A model generated the notes under the pieces. The model saw nothing but the letters and a program-made list of their open reading frames with translations, searched no databases and was not told the DNA's origin. The position numbers were made by a program, and so were the translations under genes. Positions 23,638 to 35,990 of a stretch of DNA of 64,000 bases are shown here, one piece after another. The stretch's first letter is position 1. The number at the start of each line of letters is the position of its first letter. Source of the DNA: Apostichopus parvimensis (lineage: Eukaryota; Echinodermata; Holothuroidea; Aspidochirotida; Stichopodidae); NCBI GenBank assembly GCA_000934455.1, contig KN882213.1, positions 281,837-345,836 on the forward strand, given 5' to 3'.

Positions 23638-25621
23638 ATTTAAGCCTTACAAAAACAAATGAAATATGTCTATAGCCAGCTGTCTTTAAAGATAAAAAAT
23701 TATATGAAAATGCCTAACTTGGCTGTAATGAGGGTCAGGTGCAATCATATTAATCATTGAAAAAGAAAGCAAAGTATTTAATAGAATTTTACCATTCCTG
23801 GGTCCAACAGTCGTGGAAACTCAGCAATGGTGGTGTTAACACTCCCCAGACTTTCTTTTATTCTCTTTTGGCGGTAGAAAGCTGTTTTCTGCATGAAAAC
23901 AGTAACTTGGTCTTCAGGTTCCTTGTTGTATTTAAGCCATTGATTCATCATAACAAGTTCTTCTTCATTTTCAGGTGCTACTGGTGCTGATAAATGAATT
24001 GAAAAAGTAACTTCTATGTAATTGTTTTTGCTTTGTGTGGGCTTATTGCACTTACTCTTGGATGCTGACTGCAAAATGAACTGGATAGGCTTGTTAATGC
24101 TGTTATATACAACTTTAGGTGTTCATCTGGATGATGTTACTCAATATGTATTATGTACCTACAGTACCCGACTATCATCATTTTCCTGCAAAAGATGATA
24201 GAAATCTATCCTACTATAACTGAGAAAGGATAATTTAAGTCATGCCTCATTGTTACTATTCTTGTTATAGCTACCCCAAGAAACAGGCAGACTTCACTCA
24301 CCACGAGGCATCTGTTGTAATCAATCCATTATAATTGTTTTAGAGATATAGTCTTTACAAGCTTTGTTGTTGTTGTACAATTCCTTTGGTTCACACATTA
24401 CCATATAAAACTTGCCTAACATCTATCGCCACCCTTGTCCCAAATATGTACCAAATGACTTGCCATTGCAAATTGCAACAAAAATGAAGATAACTGAAGG
24501 TTAAAGACACACTTGTCAATAACATGAATGTCAATAGTCCCAAAATCACAGGGATCTGCTACTCACCATGGCACATTTATATGAAAGTAGTTGGCATCAG
24601 TTCATTACACACCTCTGGAAATCTTGTGATTACAAGCCTTAAGTCACACACACACACTACACACACTGCCAGTGTAGACTGCATAAAAGCTACATACATA
24701 TGCCAGCCTTCAGCAGGTAACCAAGCACTCATCATAACCTTATGTATTCATGCCTGTATTCTCAGTAAAATAACATATAAATATTGCTTATTTCTTCTAG
24801 ATTTAATCAAGCTGAACATGCTCTGTAGGATGAATTTACAGAAGTAGGACACTATCGAATAGAGGTGATGGATCTATAAAATAAACGAAAATACAAACCT
24901 AGCATGGGTCCTTCTTTGGGGAGTTCATCTTTCTTCTTCCCCTTCTCTGGTTCATTCATAGCAATTACTCTTTTTCTTCTGTATCTGAGGTGTTCCTCCA
25001 GATATCATGTTGCTAATCTTCCTTTAGCACCTTTACAATACCATGCTTCCTGACAATAATAATGATTCCAAAATGTGAAACATGCTTGAATAATCGGAGA
25101 AAGTAATAGGTTTCAAGCACTCAGCCAAAATATGTCTCTTCTTCCAACAATATTCCTTTGATATCAGATCAACTGGTTTGGGTTTGTTTGGCCAAATGAC
25201 CCTTTGCTCTCAACTACAGATACAACAATGCATACCTTTATGGAACCCACACTTAACCAATTGTCTTAACCATATAATGCTCATCTGTCAGAATGCAATG
25301 AATTCCTCTTTCATATTCAACCTTTAAGCACACTGTCTAACCTAAGAGAAGATGTGTTGAGCCCTTGGGTTTTTTCATAAGGCACATTTACAGTAACTAG
25401 TTCAATTAAAGACAATTTACTTACATAACCAAGTGGTGCATCTGAGTCATTTAAACATGGAAATGCAATGACGATGGCCTGGGCTAGTGCACCTTTGATG
25501 AAAGAACTTGGCCTGTGAAAAGCATAAAAGGTGAATTATTTCAATGAGATTTCCAAGAACCTCAGTTTACTAATTTATGTAACAAATTGACCAAGCTTGT
25601 GTGTTCTTCTGAAACGTCACA

Positions 25622-25816
25622 TCACACCAGAGGATCGCGCTGATTGACAGACTGAAGTATTGTCATGGCGGCATCATCGGCACTACAAATCCCATGTCTT
25701 ACTTGCTTTAAATGAATATGATCTGAGCAATGGATGATTACAGGGTATCTGTGATTTCCATGAGCTATTGCCTGAGGAACTGTTGCAGAGAAATGAAAAT
25801 TGCCCAAAATACTCAC
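25622..25816 (-). other. Short unrecognised open frame in gene B intron
   Basis: A 64-codon frame just past the donor of the exon at 25955-25817. I recognise no domain and there is no counterpart in element 1. It is probably chance or a remnant of another element. Confidence 0.15.
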
Positions 25817-26692
25817 TTATCACCATGACATTCCATCATGTGACTAATACAAAGCTCTACAATGCTGTGTCTATCAGCTTTGTTGCAAAATTTTCATCTG
25901 TATTCTTCATTGCCCTTCTTCCATTTGCATTTTCAATCAGAATATTTCTCACGTCCTACAAGAAAACAAACAAGAGAATAGTGAAAATAATTATGATCAA
26001 GTCATTTAAGACTTAACTTCAGCTTAACAGCTAAAATTATCATGTATTGTGTGATATAATTTATTTCCAGACCTTTACAGGAAATATTTTCTTAAATGGG
26101 GGCAGAAGGACATGGTTCCCCACACCCCATAACAATTGCTAGGGGATCAGGACATTAAAGTAACATCCTCTGGTTTTGTACAGAAGGCTGTGTAATTGGC
26201 ATGCTTTATAAGAAAGAGACACCACTGAGCCCTGCCATATATTAAATGTACCTTTATAAATATATGGATTACACTTACAAAATGAACCCGTTTTTCTCGC
26301 TTCAGTGGAGGTGGTTGGAATGAGGTGTCAGTGTCACACAAAGATTCATCTTGGCTTGTGCTAGTGCCTTCATCTTCAATTTCCACAAAACTAGAACTGC
26401 TACTGGCACTGCTACTAACATCTAAAGGTAGAAACTGCAATTGTTGACTGGGAAGCTGAAACTAAAGAAGGACCATCAAGGACATAAATATATATAAGGA
26501 TTGTACTACTAGTAAGAAGTATTAGCTAACATTATTTTCAAAATTTCATTTGAATCAATCCCAATATTAGAATAGCTATTGTAGCTTCCTAACCTTGATG
26601 TAAAAGGTTTTAGAAAGAAACAAATATCATATACCCCTCTGTTAATATACACATACCAGTTCTTTTTTCTTCTGCAAGGTGCACAGCTGATA

Positions 26693-29176
26693 TTACACAC
26701 AGGAGAAACGTGGTGCAATGTACAAAATGCTGCAATCATATCCATGAGTTTGAACAGCAGTTAATGGTCTGTAGTCAAACAAGTCACAAGGTTGCATAAT
26801 TTCCACATCTGTTCCCACTCCATGTTGAACAGCATATGCCTGTAAATGCCTCTCATAATACAATGTCTTGAGGGATTTCAAAACCAGGAAAACAGATGTC
26901 TGTCTTACTAAAACACACACCACTTCACCAAATGTAGGTCCTTCTTCTGTCCAAATCATAACTACAGTAGCTCTCTCTCTCTGAACTCATAGCCATGAAG
27001 TTCAGCTACTCCAGCAACAATAATTTCATCTTCCATTCCACAACTTAGCTTTGCTGCAACTTTTTCACTGTATTCAAGATTTCCAATGGTAGTTATAACT
27101 TCCTTGCTTAGAATAACATCTTCACTGTTAATTGGTTTCTCAATCAAAAAGTCAAAACACTGGGCTAGCTGATACTTTGTTGCCAATGTTTTTTCAATGT
27201 TTTTGAAATTGTTACAAATGTTTGCAAACTGCTTAAAAAGTTTGTGTTTCCCTTCAAAACGAATTGATAAATATTGTCGCAATGGACCAAGTTCTTGGAT
27301 GATTCTAGGTAGTGGATAACAATGTGTTGCTTTGGAGTCAGATTCCTTGTGGAAACAACTGAAGGAAAAGTTCATGATGATCCTTGATTAAAGATTTAAG
27401 CATGTATGTTGCAGGCATGCTTATTGATTGGCTAATAACAATCTTAAGGATTTCAACCAATAACAAATAAAGATCCCACTCTTCACAGCTACTATTAATT
27501 TTGTCCCCAATCATCAATGGCAAGTGAATTGCTAAGCATACCATTTGGGCCGCTGTTTGCCCACTTGCCCCACTAGGATTTAAAATTTGTGACTGTCTGA
27601 AAGGGTTCGGCTTATTTTTTTGGTCCACAAATCCATAATTATAAGAGAGAATCCTGCTGTTAAGTTCTTCTAAAGTGAATACTCTTGTCTCAATAAGTCT
27701 TTGTATTATCAAATGCATCTCAAGTGGGACGATTCCTTCTGCAAAATCATGCATGATGTCTACAGCCAGGTTTTCCACAACATGATAACCTTCAATTTCA
27801 CTCAAAACTGAAGTTGCCCTTATTCCAGTCTGAGAAACGTTATTAACATCAATATCTACTCTATAATTTTCTTGAGTGCGTAGGTCTTGTTGTTCAACCA
27901 TCTGCTTTTCAAGAACACTGCGGTGACCCTTACAGAACCTACAATAATAGTTGGCACTAAAACTCATCACATATCCCAGGAGGGAATGAACACCTAGATT
28001 ATCTCCTACAACCTGAAAAAGTTGAGGTCTCACTTTGCCAGTAAAATCTTTCCCATCTATTAGAAGCCCATCTTTTGACAATACCTGCAAATCATCCTTA
28101 ACATATTTGACCACCTCATTAACACCATACTTGGAGATGAATTTAGATTTCACAAGTGTAGAAAGCAGGATATTATCTAGCCTAGCTTGGTATTTTACAG
28201 GGAGTGAAAGGACACTTATGTAAAATCCTCCCAACTTATGAATGCCTCTCTTTGCACCAAGGGGGTTTGCTGTTTCAAAATCATCATAATATAACAGTAA
28301 TGGAATCACCATCATTTCTTCCCTGTGTTCATTATTATACCTTTTGAAAAAGGAACCATCCCTGTAAGTTTTTAAAAGATTTGGATCACATGAGCTTTGA
28401 ACAGTCATAATTGAATTCATAACACCTGGTCGTTCCAAGTACTGTTTAAGGGAACTTTTCACAGGTACATATTGCAAAGTTTCTTTTTCAATGACTTGGA
28501 CTGGTCTTCCTGTATTCCTGTCTATTTTAAATTTAAAACGGTTCCCCATCAATTTTTCTTCACTGTTTATTAATGCACCCCTGTCATGAAAGTATGATCG
28601 CTGCAAGCTTTCAGAGCTCAAATCTTTAAATGGATCATGAACACTTCTAAATATCACATGCAAGTTTTCTTTAGCAACCTTATCAAGTGATTTATCACAA
28701 TGAGTATCAAAGAATCCTGATACTTTTCTCTCTGTATCTGCTACAATACTGTTAATAAATTCCTGCGTATCATCAATTATTCTCTGTATAAGTGAATAAG
28801 CTATGCCTGATGACTTCAGTCTGGCAATAAATATAGCAGCTGATTCAGTAATATTTTCATATTCTGCGACTTCTTCATCTGCATCACTGCTGGGTGCAGT
28901 TTCATTTTCATTGCTATAGTCTATGTCAGGCCTATTGTTTGCCTCGTGTTGACATTGAGGAACTCCTATGACTGGCTCCTGCTGAGAAGAATGCTTTGTC
29001 AAGAGATGTTTCTTGTAGCCACATAATGTATTAAACGTTAGCACACATCTACCTTGACTGCAAACAATTTTCACCCTGCTTTTATTGGCAATGCCATGTA
29101 CATGCTTGAGGTGGAAAAAAAGTTTCTTGTTGCCTCCTTCAATAGTCCTAAGGCATTTGAAACAGGTGCATGACAT
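26693..29176 (-). pseudogene. Gene A of element 2: C2H2 zinc-finger transposase, nearly whole
   Basis: A 612-codon open frame starts at 29176 (MSCTCFKCLRTIEG), 14 nt beyond the end of gene B exon 2. Zinc-finger-like modules CFKC...HLKHVH and CSQGRC...HLLTKH are at the N terminus. Then come ETANPLGAKRGIHKLGGF (about residue 300), GDNLGVHSLLGYVMSF with SANYYCRFCKGH (about 395-425), and DIMHDFAEGIVPLEMHL (about 480). The C-terminal part continues in other frames after one shift near 27340-27375 (RIIQELGPLRQYLSIRFEGK) and another near 26960 (WTEEGPTFGEVV), so two frameshifts separate it from a full protein of roughly 840 residues. The family is probably the DDE-type transposase of animal CACTA/EnSpm elements; I did not assign catalytic residues. 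Confidence 0.78.
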
Positions 29177-29299
29177 CTTTAGAGCTTACCTCTTCTCGCC
29201 AACCCTTTAAAAATTTCAGTCTCAGTCCGACTTTAGGAATCAATTCTTTTATACTTAATTCATCCAACAAGGCGAATGCAGTCACATCAATTCCATTTT

Positions 29300-30937
29300 C
29301 TGTTGAGAAAAAAAGAAGAAAAACAATGAAAGCTTCGGGAGTCATATCATTTGACTTCATCAAGCCACTGTAATAGGACTGGATTTTGATGGATGCTGCC
29401 TTATTGGAAGCTTTTTGTTTTCAAATTTTAACTTTGAAGTCAGTTTTGAAGGAAGTTCCATATATATACTATTGGCACATGTTCATTTGTTTGTGATATT
29501 GGGCAATTTATTTTTCTGGTCTAACCTGCAAAGCATCCTCAGTGATAACACTAGTCACAGTTTGCAGCTTTAATTTATTTGCAGGAGCCCAAACATCCCT
29601 TAAAATTAATTTATATTGTATATATTCATTATTACGACTGACTGAACAGTGCCCTAACCCCCTCCCCCCCCCAATTCTACACTTTAAATTTTGTGTATAG
29701 TATAAAATCAATCTTACGTTCTAAATTATTGTGATAGTTTGCATCGTTAAAGCATCAGTTCATATAATTAACCTACATAGGCTTAGCTTATTATCGTTGG
29801 TGCGCTTTGCACGTGACCTACTGTACGTACCGTTACTGTAGTAAAGTATGCGTTACTACTTGCAACAAAGCTTCCTGACAATGTAACAGGGCAACCTCAG
29901 TATAATTTAATTATGAGGATCTGAATACTGCATTTGTCATTATATGCAAGCGATTCGCCTCGTTGAAGCTAGCGGCCACTAAGTTCAAGAGCAGACAGTA
30001 CTCTGATGTATATATTATAGCTCAATATCAATGATGAATAATGATGAATACTGTTAGTGGCAGCTCTTAGTCTAAATGGCTGCTAGCTTCAAGCAAGTAA
30101 GCTGTTAGTTGGTGCACATGTAGTGATCACTAAACTAACTACGCCCTATTCCTATGCCCTAGCCTAGGCCTACAGAATTTGTTCTCAATCTGACCATTTT
30201 TTTTCAAGTTACAATGTATTGGCTAGGGTAATACAGGCTTAAACTATGTAAAGTGGTTATATTTGCAGTAAATATTCAAAGACATCTTCAGTTTCACGGG
30301 CTCCGAAAGAAGCATAATCTGGTATCTGATACTGAGCAAATTTAATTTGACTTGCATCCCCCTCCCCTCACTTTGAGTTTGACCCTTCCCCTCGTTTTGA
30401 CCCCTCCCTTAGCTGTCCCTAGAATAACAACCAGTTCGCTAATTCTAAATTGAAAAATTCCTGGGCACAACCCTGGGTTACTAGACCTAACGTCAGACGG
30501 TAGGGTTTGTTTGGTAGCTTAATTTGTACAAAATAACGTTAAGCCTGTGCTAGTTGGCCAGTAGCATAGGCTAAGTAAGTAGGCTAGAAAAGTACTACGT
30601 ACACTACTAGACTACGTACCCTTGGAACTTGTACATTAATGAATTTCATGCACGGTTATCTGGCGTCAATTAAGGTCCCAATGTCTTACGTTAATATTAA
30701 CATAAATACAATTCAAATTCGATCGTTGCAGCTACTAGTACAAGTATAACAATTTAGCCATAAGCTAAGCCTAATCTGGACCTATAGTTAAGTTACGTTT
30801 GACCTAACGAGTAACGTTACTCATTATGCTTTTCGACCTTACCTGACGCTATCTCTTTGTAAACCAATATAATTTTCATATCAACATAATATAGGTTTGT
30901 AATTTTGTTAGCCTACTCTTTAATAGTACATCCTTAC
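29300..30937. other. First intron of gene B, element 2
   Basis: 1.6 kb of AT-rich sequence with a C-run near 29665. No coding feature is supported. It is shorter than the 4.6-kb counterpart in element 1. Confidence 0.5.
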
Positions 30938-31185
30938 CTTGAAACTTGTCTATCAGCTCTTCAACCCCCCATTTTTGTAGGATTTCTTCGATAGGCCTGC
31001 CCATCTTCTATATTTTCATCTACACTCGTCATCTACACTGTATGTATGGGCGATGCGATGTTACGTAACGTAACGTACGGTGTTTGTCTATGCAAACACA
31101 CACAAATGTATAGGCAAAACGTTCATTTTTTCGTCGCAGATGTGCGCGTCGCCCCAGTACCAGTGACTTTCGATTTGGCGGGACG

Positions 31186-31350
31186 CTTACCAAATGTTGG
31201 GTATATTTCATTCACTTTGCACAGCGGTTTACTAAATTCTTTTTTACTATAAGTTGGTCAACACATAGAGCAGTGATTTTGCCCAATATTGTTAAAGAAT
31301 CCCCCAACCGAGCATTTGCCCAGAAAATATTACCCATCTTTTTTAGAGTG
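31186..31350. repeat. Right terminal inverted repeat and subterminal array of element 2
   Basis: Ends CATCTTTTTTAGAGTG, with TTGCCCAG, TTGCCCAATATT and GTTGGGTA motifs in the preceding 160 bp. It lies directly upstream of gene B exon 1 (start at 31004). Confidence 0.7.
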
Positions 31351-31788
31351 TAGGATATAGTTAACATATCAAAATTGTTAAAACGTCAAGGGCTCCTAAA
31401 TCCTAATTTCGTTCCTGTTGTCGGCTACTCCAAAAATCCATGAAAACATGTAAAGAAATAAAGATGTATGCATAACACAAACATAATTATGACAGGCCAT
31501 CCCAATATTGCAGACAACAGGCTGTTATTTTGTTTTGCTAACCCTTGATTTGATTTCAATCAGTCAATAAATGAGAGAAGTTTACACAGATCAGTAACAG
31601 TTTGGCCTGCCGTTACGCCTCCCACATGGTAAATCTTGGTGTCTTCAATTTCATGGGGGTGAACGCCTCATGTGTACCCCTTCTCCCCTCTGGGTCAGAC
31701 ATTGATCGGGTTGAGATATTGGAGTCCAAGGACACTAGCATATTATCATATTCAGGTTAACTAACTGCTCTTTTCCACTATAAAACAG
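31351..31788. other. Unannotated stretch right of element 2
   Basis: No gene or repeat structure recognised. Confidence 0.5.
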
Positions 31789-34385
31789 ACCTTCAACATC
31801 AGGAAGTAAAGAGAAAAGAAAGGTTCAGTACAAGTTACCTGTGCTTCACAAGGAGAGGAAGAGTAATAAGGATCAGCCAGTTGTCAGCCCTTTAGAAAGC
31901 ATTAAGAAGGGAGTCAGGTACAGTCGCAGTACAATAAACTGCCTTAGGAATTGGAACTGTTGTGGTTTTAGAACAGGGGGCCAGATTGAGCATGCCAGAC
32001 AATCTAATCTGGCCCACCAAAAAATGAAGAAAAAAAACCAAGCGTTTTGGTTCACCAACTTACTGGACAAAAAAAACCTGAAGAGAATTGGGATAAGAGT
32101 TAAGCTTCATCACGATAAAACATTGATACAAATTTGTCCTACATGCTAAAACAATCATCTTCCATTTGCAGCAATCTATTTTTGGCCTTTTATTAGTCAA
32201 AATTTCCTCCTGTGGCTACCATAGTGGGCCCGCATACTGTATGAGTAATATTCAGCAGCCCACAACTAAAAGGACAATAGGCAGCTCTGTTAAATTCATT
32301 TTACAGCAGTTTCTGTGCAGTTTCCTTCATACTGAGCCATCTGTATGCCTCCTACTGCATGCCCATTAAGAACTGCCTGAACTGTTGACTTTTGAACAGA
32401 AATTAACAACATGGATAGAAGTATGTTTTTATTTCAGCGTTATCTGGGAGGGGGTCACAAGTTAACCCCATAAATAATGTGTTCATTAACTGAACATTGC
32501 TTTTCAACATACTTTAACAATCTTTATAGTCACTGTACACATTTGTTTTGAATAGTATTGGAATGCTTTATGGAAAACCCTTTGCATACCTACAGTATGG
32601 CATTTCCCTGTCAGTTGATGTTAGCTTTGTTATAGAAATATATTTTTACCATTTGTTTTAACTTCTCCACAGGTGTTGCAAATATTGACATAGAAAATCT
32701 AGAAGTTGGTCTGAAGTTGAGAGAAGTGAATGTCTAATTTCTGACCAAACTGAAAGAGGCTATGTTAGATTTTAAGAAGCACAATATGAACCACTGACTG
32801 TTATAGCAAAAACTTTGGAAAACTGGGAGAATTTTTCAGAACCCACGCTGAGTAATCATCACTTGATTATAAAGTGATTTTTATAATGGAGTGCTCTTCA
32901 ATTGTTTATCAAAACCATGCAGCAGTGACTGCGTGTGTGTGCATATGTGAGAGAGAGACACTTTAGCTCAAATTTTGATAATTCAACAAGTGCAATATGC
33001 ATAAAGTTCATACTTGGTAGAAAGCTACCCCTTAGCAAATTCTAAGCTGCAATTGTTATTGAATTGCCAGTGGTCAACAGTTAAACCCTATAAATGACCT
33101 TACTGAAGTAAAGGTTAAGTGAAATTAGTACATGCTCATCCCTCAATCGAGTGCTTACCACTTGCTGTTATTTAGTACGTCAAAAATTATTTGAGGTCCG
33201 CACCACCTAAAAATCTGAAACTTTGTTAACAGGTTATCTCCCAATGTACAACTTACATCAAGTTCACACTTCAAACAATTAGAAGAATGTATTCGGTATC
33301 TACCACCTTAGTTAATTCTTCACTGTTATAGCTTTGGGAGGGGCCAAAGGTCATATGAGATAACCAATGGTCTAAACCTCAAAACTTTGTGAATGAGGTA
33401 ACTCAAGGCTTATAAAGCTACATAGAATGTCAAATTTGTCCCTCTGATTGAATACTTGCCATCTATAATGTTTACCTTTTTTTTTTTTAAATGTCAAATG
33501 TCATTTGAGGTAAATTTTACTTAAATTCTGAAAACATACGGCTTGCATGAAGTTAATGCTCAGTATGTAGACACTCTTAGTATATACTCAGCTGGTAGTT
33601 TGTTGGGAGAAGTCAAGGTCATTTCAGGTCACTAAAGTTTTGTAGCTGAAGAAGTGAAGTTTTGGTTCATGTCAAATTTGGTACGAATTAATAAGCATTT
33701 GTCTTTCTATTTTTTTTGGCTGTTTCGGTCATGGTCACTCGAGGTCAGTTAAATTCAGTCTGAAAAACTTTGTAAACATGGTATCTCACCATGCACATGG
33801 GAATAAAGCCCTAGACGAGAAGAACAACATGAACATGTTGATTCCTTCATACATCATAATATTAAAAACCTTTGAAAACACGATAACTCAGGGTTGTCCA
33901 CACCTTATCTTTGAGTACACGTTTAGTTCTCCTTTGCTAAAAGTCGCAAGAGAATGTTTTCCATTTCACTGTGGATCCCATGTACTCAGTAGAACTCTCC
34001 CCTGCAATGCTCTACTACAATAACAATATTCAAAGGCATCACTAAGCTTCGTGGCTTTCTGTTTGTATGTCAATTACACGTGATCTTTGAGGACAAAAGT
34101 CATGACATTACGCTACTTTGACTTAAATTACTGTTAATATTAATTTTCACATTTTGTAACAAATTTTTCTTTCAGGCAAATGGATACCATTATGAAGTTG
34201 TTGGTGGCATCCATAATCTGACAGCCTGTAAGGAGCTGAGGGAGAAAAATGCAGATAACAATGTGTTCGCTTCACGTCTCTGTATAATTTACAGTAGGTC
34301 TCTGTCTAAAGATGGAAAACTTTGGTTACCAAACAAGCACAACAAAATAGGGGAAACCAGGCATCAGATGAGCATTAAGGAAAAG
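31789..34385 (+). pseudogene. ParB/sulfiredoxin-like gene fragment, degraded
   Basis: Best exon: 34176-34385, acceptor TTCTTTCAG and donor AAG|GTAACT, exactly 70 codons, reading YHYEVVGGIHNLTACKEL, then LCIIYSRSLSKDGKLWLPNKHN. YxVVGGxHxxxAxxEL resembles the G(E/N)(H/R)RxxA core of ParB/Srx folds, and related uncharacterised proteins exist in invertebrates. A second stretch after an acceptor near 32673 reads NIDIENLEVGLKLREVNV, then after a stop codon KLKEAMLDFKKHNM, again like ParB N-terminal helices. A possible upstream exon is 31789-31917 (SGSKEKRKVQYKLPVL), but its phase does not fit the next piece. Stops and phase conflicts suggest a decayed gene. Function unknown; the fold assignment is inference from motif only. 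Confidence 0.42.
33170..33800. repeat. Degenerate GGTCA-rich tandem repeat in the ParB-like intron
   Basis: About five diverged units of 120-160 bp. Each has a core like GTCAAAGGTCATTTGAGGTC (near 33185, 33345, 33490, 33612 and 33729), followed by a CTGAAAAACTTTGTAAAC-like block and then a GGTATCTCA-like block. Divergence is high, so the array is old. Confidence 0.65.
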
Positions 34386-35660
34386 GTAACTACCGTGACT
34401 GTAACATTGTTTTTAAAGAAGAATTTCTGCCGAGCATTTATTCTTCTTATTCCTCCATATTGTATATTTAGGTTGCAATGACCAATGCATTATGACATTG
34501 AAAGTGTGCATAGAAAGTCCTTGTCTATACATAACACATAACTTTGTGTTGTGCACATAGAATAGCTCTGTTACAGTATGTGAATTTTCAAATGATTGTT
34601 ATCTAATCACTCTCATAGAGAGGATTAGGTGCAATATTGTAGTTCCTTCCTTGCCAGTTGGACCATTAACAGTAACACGTAACAGTTGCCATGGTAGTGG
34701 TTAGTTTTCCCTTGTAGGGACAATCAAGGGGTCATTCATTGTGGGGTATTGCATGGTGACCGGAAGTGCATGACTGTGGGAGGGATAAAAAGTTGTCTGT
34801 GTGGGGGTCCAATTTTATGTCAAAAAGTCCTCTTAAATGGCTGGGTTGATTTTCTTTAAACTTGGTATGAAGGTGTCCTAGGGTAAACGTCTATGTCTAG
34901 CAGACCACGGAAACAGGTAAAATGTCACATCAAATTAAATTCAATATTTGAATTCAATATGACTTCAAGGGGAAACATTATATTCAAATGGAATCTTTAC
35001 TTGTATAATGGGAACAACATGTAGGCTACTAATACAGGCAGAAACATGACCTCTTTCATAGTATTACTCAGATTGTAGAGGACAGCAGAGTGATAGCACT
35101 GCAATCATATGACAGTATAGTCCTGCTAACTTATCAGATCCAAAAACATTTGCAGTATTTGTTCATTTGTTTTTTTACTATCACTGCAACAGATAAAAAA
35201 TAAATAAAATGGTAAGACTGTCAGGGTAGAATAAAGTTTTATTTCTCTCTTTTATCTGAAGATGACACAGAAAGCTCACACAGAGTCTGTTTGGTCTGGC
35301 CATTGCGTTCAAGAAGAAAACCATTGCAAGGAAACTTCGATGGGATGATGACAGATCTTAATGTGCTAACTGTTGCTAGGGATGATCCTGTGACCACAGA
35401 GGATGAAAAAATGTGTATAGCACTGATTAAAAGAAGCGTATTGATTTTGGTGGTCATTTGGGACAACAGGGAGGTTAATTGTCCTGTAGGGTATATGTGT
35501 TCATATTCAGGAAGTGGCAACACTGAAACAGCCACATGGTCTACTACTCTGCAAAATCCTAAAATGCTTGTTTTAAGTGTGAATGAAATAAAAAAAGGGG
35601 GGTGGGTAAGGTTACAGTGACTTCTACTATCATTGTATTTTCTTGGTGAAAAATCCTTAG
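34386..35660. other. Unannotated stretch with overlapping open frames
   Basis: Opposite-strand open frames of 109 and 164 codons overlap around 35239-35733. Neither shows a motif I recognise, and they overlap almost entirely, so no coding call is made. They may contain another decayed exon of the upstream ParB-like gene. Confidence 0.35.
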
Positions 35661-35664
35661 TAGG

Positions 35665-35990
35665 GGTATCGGTATGCCCATTAGAGCAATCTGAGGGTCT
35701 TAATACATCCTTCAGAACTGCATTGTACGCCACTAACTATTGTTATTAATGTTGTAATTTCTTATTGCTAAATGACACTCCAAGCAGTCGTGGGGCATAT
35801 TGGTACGCCCCTCAGAACAGTTTTGTAGGCCACTTAATGGTGTTACCTCTTGGTGCTAAATGACACTCCAACCAGTAGCGGGGCGTTTTGGTACGCCCCT
35901 CGGAACTGTATTGTAAGCCACTTAATGGTGTTACTTCTTGGTGCTAAATGACACTCCCAAGCAGTTGTGGGGTGTATTGGTTTCACTGAT
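35665..35990. repeat. 88-bp tandem repeat, about 3.5 copies
   Basis: GCTAAATGACACTCC begins near 35767, 35855 and 35943, a constant 88-bp spacing. Each unit continues with a GGGGC(A/G)T(A/T)TTGGTACGCCCC-like block and then GGCCACTTAATGGTG. A diverged partial unit precedes them near 35665-35755. Confidence 0.88.

Larger units (their letters stand above)
18790..31004 (-). pseudogene. Gene B of element 2: SAM-domain protein, damaged
   Basis: Exons recognised from the gene B pattern: 31004-30938 (EEILQKWGVEELIDKFQ), 29299-29190 (SAM half, IKELIPKVGLRLKFLKGW), 26461-26279 (Ser-rich), 25955-25817, 25513-25425, 25049-24899 (LEEHLRYRRKKR), 23986-23793 (FPRLLDPGM), 20498-20342 (IEQDFALLYP) and 19108-18790 (terminal exon). 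The exon matching 4459-4344 of element 1 probably lies in or near the gap at 19298-19772. Exons 1 and 2 join in phase to restore FQENGID, and exon 2 joins in phase to the Ser-rich exon. Damage: a TGA in the 25049-24899 exon before YLEEHLRY, a net 4-nt length change in 25955-25817, an extra base in 25513-25425 and an extra T in the terminal exon after AMYIF. Confidence 0.7.
17058..31350 (-). mobile_element. CACTA/EnSpm-like DNA transposon, element 2 (14.3 kb)
   Basis: Ends are CACTCTAAAAAAGTTGG on the left and, reverse-complemented, CACTCTAAAAAAGATGGG on the right. TA flanks both sides, as for element 1. Orientation, gene order, exon phases and several exon lengths (110 and 183 nt) match element 1, yet the coding sequences differ strongly, so these are two diverged families or old copies and not a recent duplication. 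It contains a hAT insertion (21336-23637), a minisatellite (17681-18091) and an assembly gap (19298-19772). Confidence 0.8.

Noticed and set aside
2137-31350. The two CACTA-like elements as one composite transposon or recent tandem duplication
   Set aside because: Both have full ends and a unique spacer, and their coding sequences are strongly diverged.
35239-35733. 164-codon minus and 109-codon plus open frames
   Set aside because: Almost fully overlapping and without known motif; possibly part of a decayed exon.
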